From assembly GCA_016180815.1 (NCBI GenBank), contig JACPAN010000011.1, positions 62,001-126,000 on the forward strand: a DNA stretch of 64,000 nucleotides, in the 5' to 3' direction. The position numbers were made by a program, and so were the translations under genes. Below are positions 40,565-47,345 of this stretch, in pieces (position 1 is the first letter of the stretch; each line of letters begins with the position of its first letter). This DNA is from Elusimicrobiota bacterium (GTDB lineage: Bacteria; Elusimicrobiota; Elusimicrobia; JACQPE01). The notes below the pieces were generated by a model that saw only the letters and a list, made by a program, of their open reading frames with translations, ran no database searches and was not told the origin of the DNA.

Positions 40565-41280
40565 TTCTTGAAGCGAAGGGCCTGGTGCATTTTTACGGCA
40601 AACGCAAGGTGCTGGAAGAAGTCCACTTGAAGGCCGCCGCCGGAGAAATCGTCGGCCTTTTGGGGCCCAACGGCGCGGGCAAGACCACATGCTTTCGAAT
40701 TTTGGCCGGACTCATGCGGCCCACTTCCGGCGAGGTTTATCTGGACGGAAAATCCGTGACCCGGTTGGCCGTTTACCGGCGCTCCCGCCTTGGGCTTGGT
40801 TATTTGCCTCAGGAAAGTTCCATTTTTCGGGCGTTGACGGTTCTGGAAAACATCATGCTGGTCTTGGCCATGAAGGGCGTCCGGTCCGCGGCGACCGAGA
40901 AACGGGCTTTGGAAATTTTGGAAGAATTTCGTTTGGGCCATGTCGCCCGCCAAAAAAGTCATACGCTTTCAGGCGGTGAGCGGCGCCGCCTTGAAATCGC
41001 GCGGGCCGTGACGGCCGCCCCCAAGATTTTGATGCTGGATGAGCCGTTTACCGGCATTGATCCCGTGACTGTGGATGATTTGCGCAGCCTGTTGGGTGAA
41101 TTGAAACGCCGGGGTATCGGTATCGTGTTGACGGATCACAACGCCCGCGAGACGCTCAAGGTGATCGACCGTTCCTATCTTATTCATAGCGGTAAGGTGT
41201 TGCTCGAAGGCGACGCCCGAACTCTTTTAAACGACGAGCGCGCCCGGCGGCTTTATTTAGGCTGGGAAATGAGCCTCTAG
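40561..41280 (+). CDS. lptB: LPS export ABC transporter ATP-binding protein
   Basis: 239 aa. Walker A GPNGAGKTT, the LptB-typical LGYLPQESSIFRALTVLENI, signature LSGGERRRLEIARAV, Walker B ILMLDEPFTGIDPVTV, and LTDHNARETLKVIDRSYLIHSGKVL with the switch His. This block is highly characteristic of LptB, the motor powering LPS extraction from the inner membrane. GTG start overlaps lptA. Its stop codon lies in the 5' arm of a 13-bp inverted repeat. Confidence 0.96.
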   Translation: MILEAKGLVHFYGKRKVLEEVHLKAAAGEIVGLLGPNGAGKTTCFRILAGLMRPTSGEVYLDGKSVTRLAVYRRSRLGLGYLPQESSIFRALTVLENIMLVLAMKGVRSAATEKRALEILEEFRLGHVARQKSHTLSGGERRRLEIARAVTAAPKILMLDEPFTGIDPVTVDDLRSLLGELKRRGIGIVLTDHNARETLKVIDRSYLIHSGKVLLEGDARTLLNDERARRLYLGWEMSL

Positions 41281-41314
41281 TGGACGCGACACGAATTTCG
41301 CGTCGCGTCCACTA
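41278..41314. repeat. Inverted repeat (13-bp perfect stem) between lptB and hpf
   Basis: TAGTGGACGCGAC (41278-41290) pairs perfectly with 41302-41314 around an 11-base loop. The lptB stop TAG forms the base of the stem. There is no T-run after it, so it is not a textbook intrinsic terminator; it could stabilise the upstream mRNA end or act with Rho. Confidence 0.7.
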
Positions 41315-41320
41315 GTGATT

Positions 41321-41329
41321 TGATATGCT
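41321..41329 (+). promoter_or_regulatory. Possible extended -10 for the hpf-PTS operon
   Basis: TG-A-TATGCT just after the hairpin and 18 bp before the hpf ATG, with a TAAGGA ribosome site between. Together, hairpin plus -10 suggest that a new transcription unit starts here. Confidence 0.35.
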
Positions 41330-41347
41330 AGGGTTCTAAGGAAATTT

Positions 41348-41938
41348 ATGCAAATTCAGATCACCGCCCGGCATCTCAATTTAACGGAATCCATTACCGG
41401 GCTGCTGACCAAAAAAATCAACCGGTTGGAACGCTATTACGATCATTTGGTTTGGGCCAATGCCATTTTAGGCGTGGAGAAACACCGTCATTTTGCCGAG
41501 ATTGTCATCCATTCCCCTCTGCACACCCTGCGCGCCCTGGCTGAGGCGGGCGATCTGTATGCGGCCATTGATTTGGTTGTGGATAAAATCGAACGCCAGC
41601 TCAAAAAGCTTAAGGAAAAACAGAAAAGCCAGCGTTCGAAAGCCAATCGTGTTGGATTGCACGACCGGGTTCTTTTAAGCGCGGCCGCGGCCGGAGCCGG
41701 GATATTCCATGAAGAGGGCCAGCGTCAGGACGGCCGTCCCGCTCCCAAGTGGCCGCAATCGATTTCAGTCATCAAACAGGTTCCGGTCAAACCCATGGGC
41801 GTTGAAGAGGCCATCAGAATGATGGATAGCCTGGGTTACACTTTCTGGATGTTTTTAAACAAAAGTTCCCGGAAGTTCAACGTTATTTTTAAGCGTTCCG
41901 ATCAAACCTACGGTATCCTGGAGCCGGCGCCTAAATGA
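41348..41938 (+). CDS. hpf: Ribosome hibernation promoting factor, long form
   Basis: 196 aa. N-terminal RaiA/HPF domain: MQIQITARHLNLTESI, KINRLERYYDHLVWANAILGVEKH, DLYAAIDLVVDKIERQLKKLKEKQK. The C-terminal ~60-residue domain (ISVIKQVPVKPMGVEEAIRMM, GYTFWMFLNKSSRKFNVIFKRSD) is the dimerisation domain of long HPF that makes 100S ribosomes. Position after lptB and before ptsN matches the common lptB-rpoN-hpf-ptsN cluster, but rpoN is absent here. Confidence 0.93.
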   Translation: MQIQITARHLNLTESITGLLTKKINRLERYYDHLVWANAILGVEKHRHFAEIVIHSPLHTLRALAEAGDLYAAIDLVVDKIERQLKKLKEKQKSQRSKANRVGLHDRVLLSAAAAGAGIFHEEGQRQDGRPAPKWPQSISVIKQVPVKPMGVEEAIRMMDSLGYTFWMFLNKSSRKFNVIFKRSDQTYGILEPAPK

Positions 41939-41953
41939 GGGGCAACCCCTAAA

Positions 41954-42430
41954 ATGGCCAAGCCTTCCATCCCGATTAAAATTCTCGATATCCTAAAACA
42001 GGAAAACATTCTGATCGATCTCAAGGCTCAGATCAAGCTGGATGCGCTCAAGGAAATGACCGCTCAGGCGCTCAATAAGGAAGAGCCGTCGGTCAAAGAC
42101 GAAATCGTGCAGGCTCTTTTGGACCGGGAGAGACTGGGTTCAACCGGGATCGGTTCCGGCGTCGCCGTACCGCATGCCAAGTCTCCTCGAGTCGGACAGA
42201 TCATCTGCGCGCTGAGCATGTCGAAGAAGGGCATCGATTTTCAAGCGCTCGATCAGGCGCCTGTTTATATCGTTTTTCTTTTGGTGGCCCCTCCCAATTC
42301 CCAGAGCGAACACCTGAACATTTTGGCCAGGATTGTTCGCCTTCTTAAAGACCGCGTTTTCCGGCAGGCGCTTCGGGAAGCGAAGACGAAGGAAGAGGTG
42401 GTGAAGCTCATCGGCGCGGAAGACGTCTAG
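41954..42430 (+). CDS. ptsN: PTS fructose/nitrogen-type EIIA protein
   Basis: 158 aa. EIIA-Ntr/fructose fold: KILDILKQENILIDLKAQIKLDALKEM, LLDRERLGSTGIGSGVAVPHAK with the phosphorylatable His, FLLVAPPNSQSEHLNILARIVRLLKD. Likely a regulatory phosphoacceptor rather than a transport subunit because no EIIB-EIIC fructose permease is nearby. It stops 5 bp before hprK. Confidence 0.93.
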   Translation: MAKPSIPIKILDILKQENILIDLKAQIKLDALKEMTAQALNKEEPSVKDEIVQALLDRERLGSTGIGSGVAVPHAKSPRVGQIICALSMSKKGIDFQALDQAPVYIVFLLVAPPNSQSEHLNILARIVRLLKDRVFRQALREAKTKEEVVKLIGAEDV

Positions 42431-42435
42431 GGCCC

Positions 42436-43380
42436 GTGTCGCTGACCGTCGGGGAGCTTTTAACCGCGCGGGGCGAGCTCTTACGCATTAAAGTTTTGGC
42501 CGGGCGCGCGGGGTTAAACCGCGCGATCCGCGCAACGGAAGTCAACCGCCCCGGCTTGGCTTTGCTTGGGCACATGGAGCGTTTCCGGTCCGAGCGCATC
42601 CAGGTGATCGGAAGAGGCGAAGAAAGCGTCCTGAGAAAACTCAAAGCCAAACAGATCGAGCCCGTGTTCGCCAGAGTCCTTCGTTATAAAAACCTTCCCT
42701 GCTTCGTAATCACCGCCGGACGAGTGCCGCCTGAAATGATGCTGCGCATGTGCGACAAGGCCGGCGTGCCGGTTTTGCAGTCTTCGTTGGACACGGCCCA
42801 TTTTATCGGCGAACTGCACTCTCATCTTGAGGATCATTTGGCGCCTTCCAAATACCTGCACGGGGTGCTGGTGGAGGTATACGGCTTGGGGGTATTGATC
42901 TGCGGCAAATCGGGCGCCGGAAAATCGGAATGCGCCTTGGAGCTTTTAAAAAGAGGACATTTTTTCATCGGCGACGATTTGATCCGCATCAAGCATTTGC
43001 CCGGAGGGGTTTTAATCGGCGAGGCGGCCCGCCAGGAATTCGGTTCGTATATGGAAGTGCGCGGGTTGGGCATTATCGACGTCAAAAGCCTCTTCGGCAT
43101 CGGCGCTGTGATGGATCGAACGCGGGTTGAGCTTGTCACCACGCTGGAGATGTGGGACGGGGGGCGCTTGTCCGGCAATTACGAACGCGTGGGGCTTTCC
43201 GAGCGCACCATGACCATTCTTGGTATTGGGGTGTCGCATGTTGTCTTCCCCGTGTTTCCCGGAAGAAACCTTGCTATCTTACTTGAAGTGGCCAGCCTCA
43301 ATCAGCGGTTAAAAAATAAAGGCGTTTATTCGGCGCGCGAATTCGAGGAGAAGATACTTGAGAAAACAGCCGTCCGTTAA
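42436..43380 (+). CDS. hprK: HPr kinase/phosphorylase
   Basis: 314 aa bifunctional enzyme that phosphorylates and dephosphorylates HPr on Ser46. The N-terminal domain is present; the catalytic C-terminal domain has LHGVLVEVYGLGVLICGKSGAGKSECALEL (Walker A 157-164), FIGDDLIRIK, the HprK signature MEVRGLGIIDVKSLFGIGAV, and YERVGLSE. The HPr encoded at 45277 has Ser at position 46, so the substrate is present in the same operon. GTG start at 42436. Confidence 0.95.
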   Translation: MSLTVGELLTARGELLRIKVLAGRAGLNRAIRATEVNRPGLALLGHMERFRSERIQVIGRGEESVLRKLKAKQIEPVFARVLRYKNLPCFVITAGRVPPEMMLRMCDKAGVPVLQSSLDTAHFIGELHSHLEDHLAPSKYLHGVLVEVYGLGVLICGKSGAGKSECALELLKRGHFFIGDDLIRIKHLPGGVLIGEAARQEFGSYMEVRGLGIIDVKSLFGIGAVMDRTRVELVTTLEMWDGGRLSGNYERVGLSERTMTILGIGVSHVVFPVFPGRNLAILLEVASLNQRLKNKGVYSAREFEEKILEKTAVR

Positions 43381-44284
43381 ACATAAGATGGGCGTTTCGG
43401 GCGCGGGCGCCGCGGTGCCGGGCTCAAGGGGCGGTCCCATTCTGATCGTCACCGGCGTTTCGGGCGCGGGCAAAAGTCAGGCGCTCAAAATCCTCGAAGA
43501 TTTCGGTTACTTCTGCGTAGATAATTTGCCTACCGGGCTGGTCAAAAATTTTCTCGAGATGCTGAACAAGCCCACGAATTCGGTTCCGGCTAAAGTCGCC
43601 ATGGGCATCGATATCCGGGCGCAGGCGTTCCTTGATGATCTGCCCAAGGTCTTGGAAGAATTCCGGCTGCGCGGCTATCGGTATCGAATTTTATTTTTAG
43701 ACGCCGGTGAAGAAGTTCTGCTGCGGCGCTTTTCCGAGACCAGGCACCGCCATCCGCTGTCGGCGCGCGCTCTCTTAGACGCAATACGGACTGAACGCGT
43801 CCAGATGACGAAGATCAAGGAAATCGCCGACAAGGTGATTGATACGTCATCGTTGACCCTGGGCGAGCTCAAGGAAGCCATCTCGGCGTTTTTAGGCGTC
43901 ACTCACGAGCGGGAAATGAATTTGGCCGTAGTTTCCTTCGGTTACAAATACGGTTTACCCATCGACGCGGACTTGATCTGGGACGTGCGTTTTTTGCCCA
44001 ATCCCAACTATATCGCCAACTTGAAGCCCTTGACCGGGCTTGATGCCGCGGTGGAGCGCTATGTTTTGGGCAGTCCCAAGGCTAAGGCTTTTATCGGGCA
44101 GTTTTTGCGCATGCTCAGGGATTTGATCCCACAATACATCCGTGAAGGCAAATCCTACATGACCATGGGGATCGGCTGCACCGGAGGCCGCCATCGAAGC
44201 GTGGCCATCGCCCGTACCTTGGCCCAGGAACTGCGCTCCGCGGGTTATACGGTGCGGGAATTCCACAGGGATTCGGAAAAGTAA
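43358..44284 (+). CDS. rapZ: RNase adapter protein RapZ (YvcJ/P-loop)
   Basis: 308 aa. Walker A TGVSGAGKSQALKILEDFGYFCVDNLP is the diagnostic RapZ segment; also AMGIDIRAQAFL, LFLDAGEEVLLRRFSETRHRHPL, LAVVSFGYKYGLPIDADLIWDVRFLPNPNY, and TMGIGCTGGRHRSVAIA. It binds sRNA/metabolites and in many bacteria nucleotides. A TTG start at 43358 has GAGGAG 7 bp upstream and overlaps hprK by 23 bp; an ATG at 43388 lacks a ribosome site. Residues 12-17 (GVSGAG) repeat the P-loop start because of an 18-bp direct repeat. Confidence 0.93.
   Translation: MRKQPSVKHKMGVSGAGAAVPGSRGGPILIVTGVSGAGKSQALKILEDFGYFCVDNLPTGLVKNFLEMLNKPTNSVPAKVAMGIDIRAQAFLDDLPKVLEEFRLRGYRYRILFLDAGEEVLLRRFSETRHRHPLSARALLDAIRTERVQMTKIKEIADKVIDTSSLTLGELKEAISAFLGVTHEREMNLAVVSFGYKYGLPIDADLIWDVRFLPNPNYIANLKPLTGLDAAVERYVLGSPKAKAFIGQFLRMLRDLIPQYIREGKSYMTMGIGCTGGRHRSVAIARTLAQELRSAGYTVREFHRDSEK
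43391..43471. repeat. 18-bp direct repeat within rapZ
   Basis: GGCGTTTCGGGCGCGGGC occurs at 43391-43408 and again at 43454-43471, 63 bp (21 codons) apart and in frame. The second copy encodes the start of the Walker A loop; the first gives a decoy GVSGAG in the N-terminal extension. Confidence 0.8.
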
Positions 44285-44298
44285 GGGGCCATAAAGTC

Positions 44299-44736
44299 AT
44301 GGTCAGCATCGTCATCGTCACACATGGAGAATTCGGCGCGTATTTGCTGGAAGCCGCAGAGGAGATCGTCGGACGCCCCGCCGAGCAATGCGTCGTTGTC
44401 GCCGCAATCTCGCGACGGTTGTCTTTGCCTGAGGTCAGGCAAAAGATCGAGGCCGCAATCACCGAGGCGGTCAAATCCTCCGGCTCCGAAGGCGTCTTGG
44501 CGCTGTGCGACATGCTGGGGGGTACTCCTTGCAATGAGACGCTGTTGTTGGCCCGCAAATACCCCAAGATCGAGGTATTGGCCGGCGTTAATCTTTACAT
44601 GATTATTTCTGCGCTGATGAATTCCCGGCGGCTCGGCCTTGAGTCGCTGTTGAGTAAAGTTCTCGAGGATTCGCGGCGCTCCGTGGCCAATGCCCGTGAG
44701 ATTTTTTTGAGCAAATCGGGGTCCGTTAAGGAATAA
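44299..44736 (+). CDS. PTS mannose-family EIIA component
   Basis: 145 aa. IVIVTHGEFGAYLLEAAEEIVG carries the phosphorylatable His9. ALCDMLGGTPCNETLLLA matches the DMxGGTP(S/C)N motif, and VLAGVNLYMII is also typical of EIIA-Man. Without EIIC/EIID components it probably serves in signalling. Its stop codon lies in the 5' arm of a perfect 21-bp inverted repeat. A separate short palindrome at 44424-44443 lies inside the gene. Confidence 0.93.
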   Translation: MVSIVIVTHGEFGAYLLEAAEEIVGRPAEQCVVVAAISRRLSLPEVRQKIEAAITEAVKSSGSEGVLALCDMLGGTPCNETLLLARKYPKIEVLAGVNLYMIISALMNSRRLGLESLLSKVLEDSRRSVANAREIFLSKSGSVKE

Positions 44737-44763
44737 ATGTGTCATTTATTCCTTAACGGACCC
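44719..44763. repeat. Perfect 21-bp inverted repeat at the end of the EIIA gene
   Basis: GGGTCCGTTAAGGAATAAATG (44719-44739) is exactly complementary to 44743-44763, with a 3-base loop TGT. The arm contains the last codons and stop of the EIIA gene, so the 3' arm is an inverted copy of that gene end. No T-run follows. Predicted to be an extremely stable mRNA hairpin between EIIA and EIIB. Confidence 0.85.
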
Positions 44764-44783
44764 TCAGGGGGGCGCTAGCAGGC

Positions 44784-45269
44784 ATGGCCGTTGTTCTTTA
44801 CCGTATCGACAATCGATTGGTGCACGCCCAGGTCTTGGAGGGGTGGCTGCCGGCGGTCAAGGCCAATATGCTGGCCGTCGTCAACGACGATTTCGTGAAA
44901 GATGAAATCCGCATGCGCATCGCCGAGCGCGCGGTGGCCGATCATATGCGCGTCGCCTTCTGGACATTGGATCAATCTCCGATGGAAGCGGCGCGCCTCG
45001 ATCAGGATGAATCCTTGAGGGCGGTTTTAGTCTTTGCGTCGCCGAACGATGTTCTTGAGTTTATTCGCCTGGGCGCCCGGCCTCCGGCGGAAGTCAATAT
45101 CGGCGGCATGCATTATGCGATCAGCCGTTTGAGCCTGGGCCGCTACCGGACCTTCAGCGATCAGGATCGCGAGGCGCTGGCGCGGCTTCTGGAGCTCGGT
45201 GTTCGCTTGGATGCCCGGGCCACGCCGACCGATGAACCCGTTGATTTAATGTCCGTCATTAAGAGTTAG
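44784..45269 (+). CDS. PTS mannose/fructose/sorbose-family EIIB component
   Basis: 161 aa. Begins VVLYRIDNRLVHAQVLEGWLP, the EIIB-Man motif with phosphorylatable His14; VNDDFVKDEIRMRIAE and the LGARPPAEVNIGGMHY loop also fit. It would accept phosphate from the EIIA encoded upstream, but no EIIC or EIID permease gene follows, so its target is unclear. Next gene is HPr, 7 bp downstream. Confidence 0.93.
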   Translation: MAVVLYRIDNRLVHAQVLEGWLPAVKANMLAVVNDDFVKDEIRMRIAERAVADHMRVAFWTLDQSPMEAARLDQDESLRAVLVFASPNDVLEFIRLGARPPAEVNIGGMHYAISRLSLGRYRTFSDQDREALARLLELGVRLDARATPTDEPVDLMSVIKS

Positions 45270-45276
45270 GTGCGTG

Positions 45277-45543
45277 ATGCTTGAAAAGCAATTCACCGTG
45301 CCCAATAAAATGGGGCTGCATGCGCGTCCGGCCGCTTTATTCGTTCAGACGGCCAGCCGTTTCAATTCCGAAGTGCGCGTGTTAAAAGACGGCATCGAGG
45401 TCAACGGAAAAAGCGTTATGGGGCTGATGATGCTGGCCGCTGAATTCGGCAGCGCGCTCATGGTGCGTATCTGGGGTGCGGATGAATCCAAAGCCATGGA
45501 AGCGATCCAAAAAATTTTCGATCAGAAATTTTTGGAAGCATGA
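45277..45543 (+). CDS. ptsH: Phosphocarrier protein HPr
   Basis: 88 aa. With the ATG at 45277 the EI-phosphorylated His is exactly His15 (MGLHARPAALFVQ) and the HprK target is exactly Ser46 (VNGKSVMGLMML), the canonical numbering; this favours ATG 45277 over the GTG one codon earlier. Both regulatory phosphorylation sites are intact. It overlaps the EI gene by 4 bp. Confidence 0.96.
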   Translation: MLEKQFTVPNKMGLHARPAALFVQTASRFNSEVRVLKDGIEVNGKSVMGLMMLAAEFGSALMVRIWGADESKAMEAIQKIFDQKFLEA

Positions 45544-47336
45544 GCCAAGATTTGACGCTCATCGGTATTGCGGCCAGCCCGGGGATATCGTTCGGGCGGG
45601 CTTTTGTTTTTGAGAGCGAGGCCATGGTGGTCACCAAACGCCGTATTGCCGAGGGCCGAGTCGCTGCCGAGGTCAAGCGTTACCTCAAGGCCGTAGAGCG
45701 GACGAATCGCGATTTGAACGCGGCCGAGGCGGATGTCTTAAAAATGTTGGGGCGTCAGCACGCCCGTTTGATCGAGGCGCATCGTCTGATTCTTCAGGAT
45801 CCGATCCTGACCAAAGACGTTCCCAAATTGATCGAGACCGAGGGAATCAACGCGGAATTTGCGCTATCGGAGACCCTGTCGCGCGTCAATGTGGCGTTCG
45901 AGGCGCTCACGGACGAGTTTTTCAGGGAGCGCCGCCATGATCTTTTTGACGTCGGGCGCCGGGTCCTTCGCCATCTTCACGGCAACCGCCGCAAGAGCGC
46001 CCGGCAGGAGCAGATCGGCGATTCCACCATTGTCATCGCCAGGAACCTGCTGCCGACGGATACGATTCATTTGAAGGAACGCAAGATTTTGGGTTTTGCC
46101 ACGGAATTGGGCTCACGCCTCTCCCATGTCGCTATTTTGGCCCAGTCCCTGGAAATTCCGGCGGTGGTGGGGGTCCCGGATATGCTCAAGCACGTGGCCT
46201 CCGGCGATGAGATCATCGTTGACGGCAATGAGGGCACGGTGCATGTCCGGCCGTCGGTGGCCACGACCAAGCATTACAGGCAGAAAGAGTCGCGCCTCAA
46301 AAAAGAGCAGGAGGATCTTTTAGCCGTGACCCAGGGCCCGGCCGTGACTGCGGACGGTTTTACCTTGGCCATTTCGGCGAATCTCGACGCTTTGGAGGAA
46401 TTGTCCTTGGTTAAAAAATGGGGGGCCCGGGGCATCGGTCTTTTTCGCACCGAGCTCGTGCTGATGCAGTGGGAGAAGCCCATTCTCTTCGATGTCGCCC
46501 GACAGACCGAGGTTTACCGCAGAGCCATCGAGGAAGTGGCCCCGGAAACAGCGGTGATCCGCCTTTTAGACATCGGCGCCGACAAGCTTCTTGAATTGGG
46601 CTCTGAGGCCGGCTTGCCCGTGCGTATCGTTTCCGGCGATGCTGAGTCAAAAAGCGAGATTCTGCCGATGGGCTTAAGGGGGATCCGCCTGGCTTTGCGT
46701 TACCCTAAAATCCTTAAAAGTCAGCTTAGGGCTATTTTGACGGCCAGCACCTCGGGGTACCCGCGCATCTTGTTGCCCATGGTCAGCGCCATCGAAGAAG
46801 TTAGGGAAGTCCGCTGGCTGTTGGAGGAGATCAAGGAAGAATTGAAAAAGGAGGGGATCGCTTTTCGTGAGGATATCCCATTGGGCATCATGGTGGAGGT
46901 CCCTTCGGTCGCGATCAAGGTCGAGGCGTTTTTAGCCGAGGTTGATTTTATTTCCGTGGGCACCAATGATCTTGTGCAGTATGTGCTGGCCTGTGACCGG
47001 GCCAGCGCGGAACTCGCCTATCTCTATCAGGAATTTCATCCTTCCATCCTGCAATTGTTGTCGAATGTAACCAAGGCGGCTCACGCTACGAAACGTTGGG
47101 TCGGAATTTGCGGTGAGCTGGCCGGCAATCCCTTGGCCTTGCCTTTGTTGTTGGGCATGGGTTTTGATGGGATCTCGGTCAACCCTCATTTGGTGCCTAA
47201 AATCAAAAAGCAGCTCAAAACGCTCAAATTGTCCGACTGCCGGCAGGTCGTCGATGAGGCGTTGAAACTTTCCAGTTATGAAGAGGTGGTCGAGTTATTG
47301 AAGCGCCAGATACCGATGCCTGCGCCTTCAACATAG
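45540..47336 (+). CDS. ptsI: Phosphoenolpyruvate--protein phosphotransferase (PTS Enzyme I)
   Basis: 598 aa, transfers phosphate from PEP to HPr. N-terminal HPr-binding domain; phosphohistidine loop LGSRLSHVAILAQSLEIPAVVG with His196 (the usual GGxTSH is altered to LGSRLSH); PEP-binding barrel with GIGLFRTELVLMQ, GLRGIRLALRYPKILKSQLRAI, ILLPMVSAIEEV, GIMVEVPSVAI, FISVGTNDLVQYVLACDR and GICGELAGNP. Slightly longer than the common 570-575 aa. Last gene of the PTS group, 9 bp before lepA. Confidence 0.95.
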   Translation: MSQDLTLIGIAASPGISFGRAFVFESEAMVVTKRRIAEGRVAAEVKRYLKAVERTNRDLNAAEADVLKMLGRQHARLIEAHRLILQDPILTKDVPKLIETEGINAEFALSETLSRVNVAFEALTDEFFRERRHDLFDVGRRVLRHLHGNRRKSARQEQIGDSTIVIARNLLPTDTIHLKERKILGFATELGSRLSHVAILAQSLEIPAVVGVPDMLKHVASGDEIIVDGNEGTVHVRPSVATTKHYRQKESRLKKEQEDLLAVTQGPAVTADGFTLAISANLDALEELSLVKKWGARGIGLFRTELVLMQWEKPILFDVARQTEVYRRAIEEVAPETAVIRLLDIGADKLLELGSEAGLPVRIVSGDAESKSEILPMGLRGIRLALRYPKILKSQLRAILTASTSGYPRILLPMVSAIEEVREVRWLLEEIKEELKKEGIAFREDIPLGIMVEVPSVAIKVEAFLAEVDFISVGTNDLVQYVLACDRASAELAYLYQEFHPSILQLLSNVTKAAHATKRWVGICGELAGNPLALPLLLGMGFDGISVNPHLVPKIKKQLKTLKLSDCRQVVDEALKLSSYEEVVELLKRQIPMPAPST

Positions 47337-47345
47337 AGGCCGGAG

